DNA of 64,000 bases from Bradyrhizobium sp. AZCC 2262 (GTDB lineage Bacteria; Pseudomonadota; Alphaproteobacteria; Rhizobiales; Xanthobacteraceae). The notes beneath the pieces are model-generated. The model was not told the DNA's origin. It made no database searches and worked only from the letters and a program-made list of their open reading frames with translations. The DNA lies in contig NZ_JAZHRT010000001.1 in NCBI RefSeq assembly GCF_036924535.1, positions 2,356,001 through 2,420,000 of the forward strand, in the 5' to 3' direction. The first letter of the stretch is position 1. Each line of letters begins with the position of its first letter. Below, one piece after another: positions 41,485 through 49,517 of this stretch. Position numbers and translations under genes: made by a program.

Positions 41485-42215
41485 ACCGCCTCCATCGTCT
41501 CGCTACCGCAGGCGTGATTGCGTTTGCTGTGTTTGTCTGTCCCGAGCCCGCCTCCGCGCAGTTGGTCGTGTTCGATCCCAATAACTATGCGCAGAACGTA
41601 CTGACGGCCGCTCGTGCCTTGCAGCAGATCAACAGCCAGATCGTGTCGCTGCAGAACCAGGCCCAGATGCTGATCAACCAGGCGAAGAATCTGGCCACGC
41701 TGCCGTTCTCGTCGTTGTTGCAGTTGGAACAGTCGATCCAGCGTACCCAGCAGTTGCTCGCCCAGGCTCAACGCATCGCCTATGATATCCAACAGATCGA
41801 TCGTGCGTTCTCCACGACGTACGCGGCGGCATCATCCAGCATTCCACACCAGGCGTTGATCGCAAACGCGCAAACGCGTTGGCAGAACGCAATGGCCGGC
41901 CTGCAGGACGCTATGAGGACGCAGGCCACGGTCGTCGGCAATCTCAATACCAACCGCACCCAGATGTCGGCGCTGGTTACCTCGAGCCAGGGGGCGACTG
42001 GGGCACTGCAGGCGAGCCAGGCGGGCAATCAGCTTCTGGCCCTGCAGGCCCAGCAACTCGCGGATCTCACTGCAGTCGTCGCCGCCCATGGGCGCGCGCA
42101 AAACCTGGAGTCCGCACAGCACGCCGCTGCCCAGGACCAGGGCAGGGAGCAACTGCGCCGCTTCCTGACGCAAGGCGCCGGCTATCAACCCACAACCGTG
42201 CAGATGTTTCACTGA
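41481..42215 (+). CDS. trbJ: TrbJ, VirB5-type periplasmic protein
   Basis: The 244-residue secreted protein has a signal peptide (ATAGVIAFAVFVCPEPASAQ) followed by VVFDPNNYAQNVLTAARALQQINSQI, the TrbJ signature, and a long Gln-rich helical region (NQAQMLINQAKNLATL). VirB5-like proteins sit at the pilus tip or help pilus assembly. It overlaps trbE and trbK. Confidence 0.92.
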   Translation: MNRLHRLATAGVIAFAVFVCPEPASAQLVVFDPNNYAQNVLTAARALQQINSQIVSLQNQAQMLINQAKNLATLPFSSLLQLEQSIQRTQQLLAQAQRIAYDIQQIDRAFSTTYAAASSSIPHQALIANAQTRWQNAMAGLQDAMRTQATVVGNLNTNRTQMSALVTSSQGATGALQASQAGNQLLALQAQQLADLTAVVAAHGRAQNLESAQHAAAQDQGREQLRRFLTQGAGYQPTTVQMFH

Positions 42216-42592
42216 TGAACGCGAAAAAACTTGAACGGATCCCGACCGTGGCAGCAGTGGTGCTCATCGTCCTCGCAGTTGCCGCTTGCACAATCCGGTT
42301 ACGTGACGACGAGGGCCAAAACCTGCCGGCTGCGTCGGCTGATCATGCATCCGATGCACTTACGACAAAGCTCGCGGAGTGTCGCTCTGTCACCTACGAG
42401 CAGAAAGATGCCCTGTCCGAGTGCCGGAAGGCGTGGGCAGAGAAGCGCCGCCAATTCCTCGGGCAGAAGGCTTCATCTGCATCGTCGGAGAATGGACCTC
42501 CTCGAGAGGGCTCCTCGTTGTTCGTGCCGCCGAAGGACGAGAGCCGCCTGTCACCTGGTTATCCTCCGATTCAGCAGTCAGGGAAGGAGTGA
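42215..42592 (+). CDS. trbK: TrbK-like entry-exclusion lipoprotein
   Basis: The 125-residue product has a lipobox (VVLIVLAVAACT) and three cysteines in all. The AECRSVTYEQKDALSECRKAWAEKRR block is the usual TrbK-alt signature. In RP4 TrbK blocks redundant entry of a like element; that role is inferred here. The C-terminal 40 residues are Pro/Ser-rich. Confidence 0.8.
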   Translation: MNAKKLERIPTVAAVVLIVLAVAACTIRLRDDEGQNLPAASADHASDALTTKLAECRSVTYEQKDALSECRKAWAEKRRQFLGQKASSASSENGPPREGSSLFVPPKDESRLSPGYPPIQQSGKE

Positions 42593-42595
42593 CCC

Positions 42596-43750
42596 ATGGG
42601 CGGCACTGGCATTATCGATCAGTTCCTTGAAGCGTTCACCCGCTACATCGATTCCGGCTTTGGGCTGCTCGGAGGCGACGTCGGATATCTTGCGACGACT
42701 CTCGCGGCAATCGATGTGACGCTGGCCGGCCTGTTCTGGGCATGGGGCGCGGACGAGGACATTCTGGCGCGGCTCGTCAGGAAGACGCTCTTTGTCGGTG
42801 TCTTCGCGTTTCTGATCGGCAACTGGAACAGCCTGGCCCGCATCATCTTCGAGAGCTTCGCCAGCTTGGGGCTGAAAGCTTCCGGTACCGGTCTTTCCTC
42901 GGCCGATTTCCTGAGGCCCGGAAAGATCGCCCAGGTCGGGCTTGATGCTGGACGACCAATCCTCGAGTCGATCTCGGGTCTGATGGGCTATGTCAGCTTC
43001 TTCGAGAATTTCGTCCAGATTGCGGTTCTGCTGTTCGCCTGGGTCGTGGTGCTGCTCGCCTTCTTTATTCTGGCCATCCAGCTCTTCATCACCCTAATCG
43101 AGTTCAAGCTGACGACGCTGGCAGGCTTTGTGCTGATCCCGTTCGGGCTGTTCGGTAAGACCGCGTTTGCCGCCGAGCGCGTCCTCGGCAACGTGATTTC
43201 GTCCGGCGTCAAGGTTCTGGTGCTGGCCGTCATCGTCGGCATAGGCTCGACGCTGTTCTCACAGTTCACGGCGGGCTTTGGTGGCAATCAGCCGACCATC
43301 GACAACGCCATGGCGCTTGTGCTTGGGGCGTTATCGCTCCTTGGCCTCGGCATTTTCGGTCCTGGCATTGCGAACGGCATCGTATCGGGTGGACCGCAAC
43401 TTGGTGCGGGCGCTGCCGTCGGCACCGGCTTGGCCGCTGGTGGCGCCATCGTGGCTGGCGCGGGTCTCGCAGCCGGTGGCGCCGGACTCGCAGGCGGCGC
43501 ACTCGTCGGCGGTGCTCGTGGTGCGGCAGCGATAGCAGGCGGAGCCGCAAGCGCTTACCGTGCCGGAGGATTGGGTGGCGTCGCGAGTGCAGGGGGCTCG
43601 GCGATCGTCAGCCCCTTGCGCCGCATGGCTGGGGGGCTCGGTCGCGGTTCGTCGACGGCGGACGCGCCACCGGCCTGGGCGCGCCGCATGACGCGCGCAG
43701 ACTGTGAGCCAGGGTGCATCCGCGGCCACCCATGCCGTCCGCAGCGGTGA
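42596..43750 (+). CDS. trbL: TrbL, VirB6-type membrane protein, frameshifted near its C terminus
   Basis: This polytopic inner-membrane protein forms the pore floor. It shows FLEAFTRYIDSGFGLLGGDV, DVTLAGLFWAWG and six or more membrane segments, then a Gly/Ala-rich tail. As read, it ends at 43750 with an abnormal tail (CEPGCIRGHPCRPQR). Skipping one base at about 43692 restores the family-like ending QTVSQGASAATHAVRSGD, with a stop at 43797-43799 that overlaps the trbF start as expected. The frameshift costs only the last 35 or so residues, so the protein may still work if the shift is real. Confidence 0.88.
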   Translation: MGGTGIIDQFLEAFTRYIDSGFGLLGGDVGYLATTLAAIDVTLAGLFWAWGADEDILARLVRKTLFVGVFAFLIGNWNSLARIIFESFASLGLKASGTGLSSADFLRPGKIAQVGLDAGRPILESISGLMGYVSFFENFVQIAVLLFAWVVVLLAFFILAIQLFITLIEFKLTTLAGFVLIPFGLFGKTAFAAERVLGNVISSGVKVLVLAVIVGIGSTLFSQFTAGFGGNQPTIDNAMALVLGALSLLGLGIFGPGIANGIVSGGPQLGAGAAVGTGLAAGGAIVAGAGLAAGGAGLAGGALVGGARGAAAIAGGAASAYRAGGLGGVASAGGSAIVSPLRRMAGGLGRGSSTADAPPAWARRMTRADCEPGCIRGHPCRPQR

Positions 43751-43798
43751 CAGTGCCGGTGGCGGATCCTCCGTTGATCTGTCCGAGGGAGGGCACTG

Positions 43799-44479
43799 AT
43801 GTTCAAACGACCATCCGTGCATTACGGTCGCACGCCGGAGCCGGTGACGCCTTACCAGAAGGCGGCTCAAATCTGGGACGAGCGTATTGGCTCGGCCCGC
43901 GTCCAGGCCAGAAACTGGCGGTTGATGGCATTCGGATGCTTGTTGCTGTCCGGAGGGCTTGCAGCAAGCCTCGTTTGGCAGTCCACCCACGGGACCATCA
44001 CGCCGTGGGTGGTGGAAGTCGATCGTCTCGGCCAGGCTCAGGCGGTCGCGCCGGCAAGTCCCTTCTACCAGCCGACCGATCCGCAAATCGCGTTTCACCT
44101 CGCGCGCTTCATCGAAGATGTGCGAGGCCTGCCGACCGACGCCATTGTGCTACGGCAGGATTGGCTCCGTGCCTACGACTTCACAACTGATCGCGGAGCT
44201 GCGGCGCTGAACGATTACGCGCGAACTAACGATCCCTTTGCCAAGCTCGGCAATACCCAGATCGCCGTCGAGATCTCCAGCGTCATTCGTGCCTCGCCGC
44301 AAAGCTTTCGGGTCGCGTGGACCGAACGCCGCTATGACAGCGGCCAACTCGCTGCGACCGAGCGCTGGACCGCGATCCTTTCCGTCGTGATCGAGACCCC
44401 GCGCGATGCCGACCGCCTCCGCAAGAATCCGCTCGGCGTCTATGTCAATGCCATCAACTGGTCGAAGGAGCTCGCCTAG
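43799..44479 (+). CDS. trbF: TrbF, VirB8-type protein
   Basis: This 226-residue bitopic protein has a membrane anchor near residue 40 (MAFGCLLLSGGLAASLVW), preceded by TPYQKAAQIWDERIGSARVQA. The periplasmic VirB8 domain follows, with VVEVDRLGQAQAVAPA and NPLGVYVNAINWSKEL at the end. VirB8-like proteins nucleate the pore. It is coupled to trbL and trbG. Confidence 0.93.
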   Translation: MFKRPSVHYGRTPEPVTPYQKAAQIWDERIGSARVQARNWRLMAFGCLLLSGGLAASLVWQSTHGTITPWVVEVDRLGQAQAVAPASPFYQPTDPQIAFHLARFIEDVRGLPTDAIVLRQDWLRAYDFTTDRGAAALNDYARTNDPFAKLGNTQIAVEISSVIRASPQSFRVAWTERRYDSGQLAATERWTAILSVVIETPRDADRLRKNPLGVYVNAINWSKELA

Positions 44480-45462
44480 TGAGAAGGAATGTACCGAGAT
44501 ACGCCCGCCCAAAATGCAATAGAACGCCTGTACGTTTGGCGTTGCTTTTTGCTCTCGCGCTTTCCGGCTGCACGACCTTCAAACCGCCACAGATCAGCTA
44601 TGATGACGATGTGCCGCCGCCTCCCGATCTACCGATGCCCGCTGATGACCATGCGCGTCCATTGCATGTCCCGCCGTCCTGGACACCGGCGCGCGGCGGC
44701 AACAAGGGCGATGAGGAAGCCAAAGAGCCGGCGGAGCGGATCACAACGGCCAACGATGCCGCCCGCGTCCAGCCGCGGCGGGCAGGGTATTTCAACGCTG
44801 TCCAAATCTTTCCGTATAGTCCCGGCGCACTCTACCAGATCTACGCCTCACCGGGGCAGATCACGGACATCGCGCTCGAGCCGGGCGAGCAGCTAACAGG
44901 TTCGGGGCCGCTCGCCGCCGGCGATACCGTGCGCTGGATCGTCGGCGACACCGAGAGCGGCAACGGCGATACCAGGCGCGTCCACATTATGGTCAAGCCG
45001 ACAAGGCCCGCCATCGAGACGAACCTTGTCATCAACACCGATCGGCGAACCTACCTCATCGAGCTGCGCTCCCGTGAAAAGCCATACATGCCATCAGTTA
45101 CCTGGTTCTTTCCGGAAAACCGATCCAGCCACTCCCGGGCTTTGCCACCAACTCCGATCATTCCGGAAGTGGAGCAGCGCCGCTACCGTTACATCATCGA
45201 GGGCGACAGCCCGCCGTGGCGTCCGGTCAATGCCTACGATGATGGCCGCAAGGTCTATATCGAGTTCTCGAATGGGATCGGACAAGGCGAAATGCCGCCG
45301 CTGTTCGCCATCGGGCAGGATGGCAAGCCCGAACTCGTCAACTATCGCGCCTACAAGAACGTACTGATCGTCGACCGTCTGTTCGCCGCGGCTGAGCTGC
45401 GCCTTGGCGGAGAGAAGCAGCAGAAGGTGCGAGTTGTCAGACACGACGGAGGGCGGTCGTGA
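44479..45462 (+). CDS. trbG: TrbG, VirB9-type lipoprotein
   Basis: The product starts with GTG and has a signal ending in a lipobox (LLFALALSGC), a Pro-rich region and the VirB9/CagX beta domains. Landmarks are NAVQIFPYSPGALYQIYASPGQITDIALEPGEQL, cited here as its two ends NAVQIFPYSP and DIALEPGEQL, and VYIEFSNGIGQGEMPPLF. It forms the outer-membrane part of the core complex with TrbI. Length is 327 residues. Confidence 0.92.
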   Translation: MRRNVPRYARPKCNRTPVRLALLFALALSGCTTFKPPQISYDDDVPPPPDLPMPADDHARPLHVPPSWTPARGGNKGDEEAKEPAERITTANDAARVQPRRAGYFNAVQIFPYSPGALYQIYASPGQITDIALEPGEQLTGSGPLAAGDTVRWIVGDTESGNGDTRRVHIMVKPTRPAIETNLVINTDRRTYLIELRSREKPYMPSVTWFFPENRSSHSRALPPTPIIPEVEQRRYRYIIEGDSPPWRPVNAYDDGRKVYIEFSNGIGQGEMPPLFAIGQDGKPELVNYRAYKNVLIVDRLFAAAELRLGGEKQQKVRVVRHDGGRS

Positions 45463-46655
45463 CGGGAAGTCAGCCAACCGGGACTCGTGATCCCGTATCG
45501 GGATCAGCGCCATCGTCCAATGATCTCGGGCAGACTCTGCGTCTGCGTGCAGAACGCCCAAGGATCACAAGGCTCTCCCGCAAGGTCCTTGCGGGTGGCA
45601 GCGCATTGGCTTTGCTGCTCATCTCTGGCGCGGTGCTGTGGGCGCTGAGGAGCAACCGCCCACACACTCCGGCGCCGGACGAGCTTTACAGCACCGATCA
45701 TCACAACGTTGCAGATGGCCTGACAGCGTTGCCGCAGGACTATACTGGAATTCCCCGCGACGTCCCTCGGCTTGGAGCGCCATTGCCGGGCGACTTGGGG
45801 CGTCCAATCGTTACGGCGGAAGGCCAGTCAGCGCCGATCGGTCTTGACGCCGAGCAGCAGCGTGCCAATCAGGAAACCGAAGCGGCCCGGACCAGCAAGG
45901 TATTTGCGGCGACGACTGCGCCCGTTGTGCCACCGCATGCCGCATCCCAGGAAACGACCACCAAGACTGCGGCATCCTCTGATGAAACCTTCACTCAAAA
46001 CGGGCAGGACAGCAAACTCCTCTTCGTCAATGCCCCGGTTGATCGGCGGACTACAACGCCCGACCGACTCTCACGTCCAGCATCACCGTTTGTTGTGCAA
46101 GCAGGGACGATTATTCCGGCGGCTCTGATTACTGGAATCCGTTCGGATCTACCCGGCCAAATCACCGCGCAAGTTACAGAAGCGATTTACGATACCCCGA
46201 CTGGACGTGCCAAGCTCATCCCTCAGGGAGCGCGTTTAATCGGGGTCTACGATAGTCAGGTCGCGTTCGGTCAATCGCGGGTATTGTTAGTGTGGACCCG
46301 GCTGATCATGCCGAACGGTCGCTCGATCATTTTGGAGCGGCAGCAGGGCGCAGACGCCGGGGGCTACTCCGGTCTTGAGGACGAGGTCGACAACCACTGG
46401 GGCGAGCTGTTCAAGGCGGCGCTGCTATCGACAATCCTCGGCGTTGGGGCAGAGCTCGGGTCCGGTGTGGATACCGGAAACAATACGGCCATTCTTCAGG
46501 CGCTACGGGTCGGCGCTGCGAATTCGCTGAACCAAACCGGGCAGCAGCTGGTTCGACGCAATCTCAATATTCAACCGACATTGACCATCCGGCCAGGCTT
46601 TCCCGTGCGTGTGCTAGTCAGTCGGGATCTGGTGCTCGAACCCTACAGAGGATGA
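45459..46655 (+). CDS. trbI: TrbI, VirB10-type core protein
   Basis: The 398-residue protein spans the inner membrane (ALALLLISGAVLWAL) and has a long Pro/Thr-rich periplasmic linker (residues 75-215). The VirB10 beta-barrel domain includes FVVQAGTIIPAALITGIRSD, AKLIPQGARLIGVYDSQVAF and LTIRPGFPVRVLVSRDLVLE. It bridges the inner and outer membranes and senses ATP use by the system. It is full length and coupled to its neighbours. Confidence 0.93.
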   Translation: MTGSQPTGTRDPVSGSAPSSNDLGQTLRLRAERPRITRLSRKVLAGGSALALLLISGAVLWALRSNRPHTPAPDELYSTDHHNVADGLTALPQDYTGIPRDVPRLGAPLPGDLGRPIVTAEGQSAPIGLDAEQQRANQETEAARTSKVFAATTAPVVPPHAASQETTTKTAASSDETFTQNGQDSKLLFVNAPVDRRTTTPDRLSRPASPFVVQAGTIIPAALITGIRSDLPGQITAQVTEAIYDTPTGRAKLIPQGARLIGVYDSQVAFGQSRVLLVWTRLIMPNGRSIILERQQGADAGGYSGLEDEVDNHWGELFKAALLSTILGVGAELGSGVDTGNNTAILQALRVGAANSLNQTGQQLVRRNLNIQPTLTIRPGFPVRVLVSRDLVLEPYRG

Positions 46656-46915
46656 GAATGCCCAAGCTAAAAATTGGTTCGATCGAAGATGACAAGCCCG
46701 TCAGCTTGACCGTAAAGCTCCCAGCAATGGTCTATCGCGATTTGACGGCCTATGCAGAAATCTTGAAACGGGAAGGCCGACAATCGACTGCAGACCCAGC
46801 GATGCTTGTCGGGCCGATGCTGGCACGATTCATGGCAACGGATCGCGCGTTCAGGAAGCTGCGTCGCGGAATTCAACAAAAAGGTTCACCAAGCGCCGCA
46901 GCAAAATCCGAGTGA
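46652..46915 (+). CDS. DUF2274 domain-containing protein
   Basis: The 87-residue protein shows KLKIGSIEDDKPVSLTVKLPA and RDLTAYAEILKREG, the DUF2274 signature, with a small ribbon-helix-like fold. It normally closes the trb operon in this element family, often followed by a LysR gene that is missing here. The function is unknown; regulation of the operon is plausible. Confidence 0.85.
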   Translation: MRMPKLKIGSIEDDKPVSLTVKLPAMVYRDLTAYAEILKREGRQSTADPAMLVGPMLARFMATDRAFRKLRRGIQQKGSPSAAAKSE

Positions 46916-46937
46916 GACAGCTTGACTTCCATCCGCG

Positions 46938-47190
46938 ATGCCCGGATTCGTGCCACCCCAGTTCGCTTCCCTGAGGTCGAAGCCACCCGCGGGCGACAAT
47001 TGGCTCCACGAAATCAAGTACGACGGCTATCGCCTGCAGGTCCACCTCGACAAGGGTAGGGTGACGATCCGCACGCGGACGGGGCTCGACTGGACGAAAC
47101 GCTTCTCCGCGATCGCGGCGACGTTCGACATCCCGGTCGATCGGGCGATCTTCGACGGCGAAGTCGCCTTCAAACATCGCGACCTGGGAT
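46938..47190 (+). pseudogene. Fragment of an ATP-dependent DNA ligase (LigD-type)
   Basis: The frame begins MPGFVPPQFASLRSKPPAG and carries the adenylation motif HEIKYDGYRLQVH, then RTRTGLDWTKRF and FDGEVAFKHRDLGF. It breaks off at about 47187 where unrelated sequence starts. It contains only the first third of the domain. It is not a copy of the ligase at 3489-4351: sequence differs throughout. Confidence 0.8.
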
Positions 47191-47367
47191 TTAGTAGCCG
47201 CCGGGCCGCTTCGCGAGTTGCGCCTAGGTTAAGCCGGCCGCCTTTCGTCGGTCTCGAATGAGTGTCCGAAGCGCTTCATGCTTGGCCGACCGAATTGTCT
47301 TGGGCACCTCCCACTCCGCTTGTGACGGGTCGGCGATCGTTCCGTGAAGCCAACATTGCCAGCTTTC
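47191..47367 (-). pseudogene. Remnant of an XRE-type HTH protein
   Basis: Minus-strand translation gives ESWQCWLHGTIADPSQAEWE, then KTIRSAKHEALRTLIRDRRKAAGLT, listed here in parts, followed by a stop (TAG) and AQLAKRPGGY. Family members read TQAQLAKRLG at that point, so a CAG-to-TAG change and a truncation have killed the gene. It abuts the ligase fragment in opposite orientation. Confidence 0.55.
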
Positions 47368-47658
47368 AATCTACAGTTCCCTCGATGCAAGAACGCTGAT
47401 CACGGCGTCCTGTCAGGGCGGAACAGTGGCGGTGAGTAACAACGATTATTGAAGCAAAACACCCTAAATCATGTCACTTCCAAAACAGACAGGATTCGCG
47501 TTTTCGTGTTAATCGGCTGCGCTAAGGCGCTTAGGAGTGGCTCTCTACCTCACGCAAGTGGCGACGCTTTTTGCCAAAGGTCAAAACAGAAAACCCTAGC
47601 GGCCGGACTTGCGTCTCGACAGAGACGATCTGAAAGATTCCAATTGCAGGAGATGCAG
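47368..47658. other. Intergenic region before the PoxB-like gene
   Basis: No gene is supported. The frame of the downstream gene is open from 47449, but similarity starts only at the ATG at 47659. Confidence 0.4.
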
Positions 47659-49353
47659 ATGTCGCGGACAGTCGCCGGCACTTTAGTCGACGCGCTCGAA
47701 AAGGTTGGTGTCAGGCAGATATTCGGGTTGATTGGCGATTCGCTTAATCCGATCGCCGATGCGGTTCGCCACAGCAACATTGAATGGATCGGCGTCCGCC
47801 ATGAGGAGGGAGCCGCGCTCGCGGCTGCGGGCCAAGCAAAGCTCACAGGTCGGCTCGGCGTTTGTTGCGGAACAACCGGACCTGGCAGCACCCATCTCGT
47901 CGCCGGCCTCTACGAAGCAAATCGCGACCACGCACCGGTTCTTGCGCTGTCCGGAGAGATGCCGCGCAAGAAGCAGGGAACCGACTATTTTCAGGCGACA
48001 GATTCAAACCTGCTATTCCGTGATGTCTCGCTCTATACCGAAACCATTTCCTCAGCTGCACAGGCGCCGGCCGTCATCCATCAGGCCATCGCCGCCGCCT
48101 ATGGTAGCCGTAGCGTGGCACATTTGACGCTGCCACAGGATGTGATTAGCGGGACGCCCGACAGCAGCGTTACGAGCGCTGCCACGCTCAAGCCGCGACC
48201 CGAAATATCCGCTGGCGAAGCAGACGTTGCCGAGATGGCCCGCCGCATCGACGAAGCTGACCGCATCGTCATCATGTGCGGTGCTGGATGTCATGGCGCA
48301 GCCGAAGAATTGCGTGCGCTTTCCGACCGCCTCAAGGCGCCGCTGATCCATTCCTTCAGGGGCAAGGACATCATGCCTTACAACGACCCGCGCTGGATGG
48401 GTGGCATCGGTATGATCGGGACGAAGCCGGTCTATCAAGCCGCTATGCATTGCGATTTGCTTTTGATGCTCGGCACGGACTATCCGTATTCCGAATTCTT
48501 GCCCCGCAAGGGCGCCGTCATCCAGGTCGACGATCGGGCGCGCGTGCTTGGCCGCCGCACCCCGACTGCGCTCGGCGTCAACGGGTCTGTGCGACCGACG
48601 ATCAGATCGCTGCTCGGTCGGGTGAAGCCGAAGAGCGACAGCGAATTCTTCGATTTCATCACGGTCCGGCGCCAGGCCTGGGACGAGATGCTAGACAAAC
48701 AGTCCGATCTCGCGCGCAGCAAGAATCTTATTCACCCGCAGGCTGTCGCGCGTTCGGTGAGTGACCTCGCCGCGCGCGATGCCGTGTTCGTCATCGACAC
48801 CGGGCTCAATACGCTGTGGTCGGGCAACTGGATCCGCCAGGCCGGCGAACAGCGGATCATCGGCTCGTTCAACAATGGCGCCGTTGGTACCGCGCTTGGT
48901 CAGGCTAACGGCATTCAGGCGCTCGACCGTTCGCGCCAAGTCATCGCACTCTGCGGCGACGGCGGTTTCAACATGCTGATGTGCGAATTCCTCACTGCCG
49001 TGCATCACAAGCTGCCGGTGAAGTGCGTTGTCTATAACAATTCGGCTTTCGGACTGATCGCACTTGAGGCCGAAGCGATCGGCGTGCCGGCCTGGAAACA
49101 GGGTATCGACTTCCCCAATCCGGACTATGTGGCGCTAGCGCGCGCCTGCGGCGGGGTGGGCTTCAAGGCCGAAAGACCCGCCGAGTTGCGCGACGTCATT
49201 GACACAGCGCTCAAGGCCGATGGTCCGGCCATTGTCGACTGCGTTGTTGCGGCTAACGAATTGCCTAATTTCCCGCATGTCGAGCTGGAACAGGCCGGCA
49301 ATTACGCCAAAGCAAAGATCAAGGAAACAATACTTGCAGTTACCGGCGGGTGA
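47659..49353 (+). CDS. Thiamine-diphosphate enzyme, pyruvate dehydrogenase (quinone) PoxB-like
   Basis: PoxB-type enzymes oxidise pyruvate to acetate and CO2, passing electrons through FAD to quinone. The 564-residue protein has the PYR domain with the catalytic Glu in GVRHEEGAALAAAG, a central domain with MCGAGCHGAAEEL, and the PP domain with IALCGDGGFNMLMCEF, then VYNNSAFGLI (GDG-N26-NN diphosphate-binding motif). Start: ATG 47659 follows GCAGGAG by seven bases. Related families (acetolactate synthase, sulfoacetaldehyde acetyltransferase) are possible, but the GLIGDSLNPIADAV opening and the overall pattern favour PoxB. No membrane-anchoring helix was identified at the C terminus. Confidence 0.85.
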   Translation: MSRTVAGTLVDALEKVGVRQIFGLIGDSLNPIADAVRHSNIEWIGVRHEEGAALAAAGQAKLTGRLGVCCGTTGPGSTHLVAGLYEANRDHAPVLALSGEMPRKKQGTDYFQATDSNLLFRDVSLYTETISSAAQAPAVIHQAIAAAYGSRSVAHLTLPQDVISGTPDSSVTSAATLKPRPEISAGEADVAEMARRIDEADRIVIMCGAGCHGAAEELRALSDRLKAPLIHSFRGKDIMPYNDPRWMGGIGMIGTKPVYQAAMHCDLLLMLGTDYPYSEFLPRKGAVIQVDDRARVLGRRTPTALGVNGSVRPTIRSLLGRVKPKSDSEFFDFITVRRQAWDEMLDKQSDLARSKNLIHPQAVARSVSDLAARDAVFVIDTGLNTLWSGNWIRQAGEQRIIGSFNNGAVGTALGQANGIQALDRSRQVIALCGDGGFNMLMCEFLTAVHHKLPVKCVVYNNSAFGLIALEAEAIGVPAWKQGIDFPNPDYVALARACGGVGFKAERPAELRDVIDTALKADGPAIVDCVVAANELPNFPHVELEQAGNYAKAKIKETILAVTGG

Positions 49354-49517
49354 GCGAGCACGGCAATAGCCGTATCAAACGACCCATCGCCAGGTATCTG
49401 GCAAGAGGCGTCGGCCGCCGGCGAGACTCATCTGACGGTTCATCTCGCGCTTTTCGCCAACAGCACGGCCGGCCCAAACCGGCCGGGCGAACGAGCTAAC
49501 AGACATAGAGTAGCATA

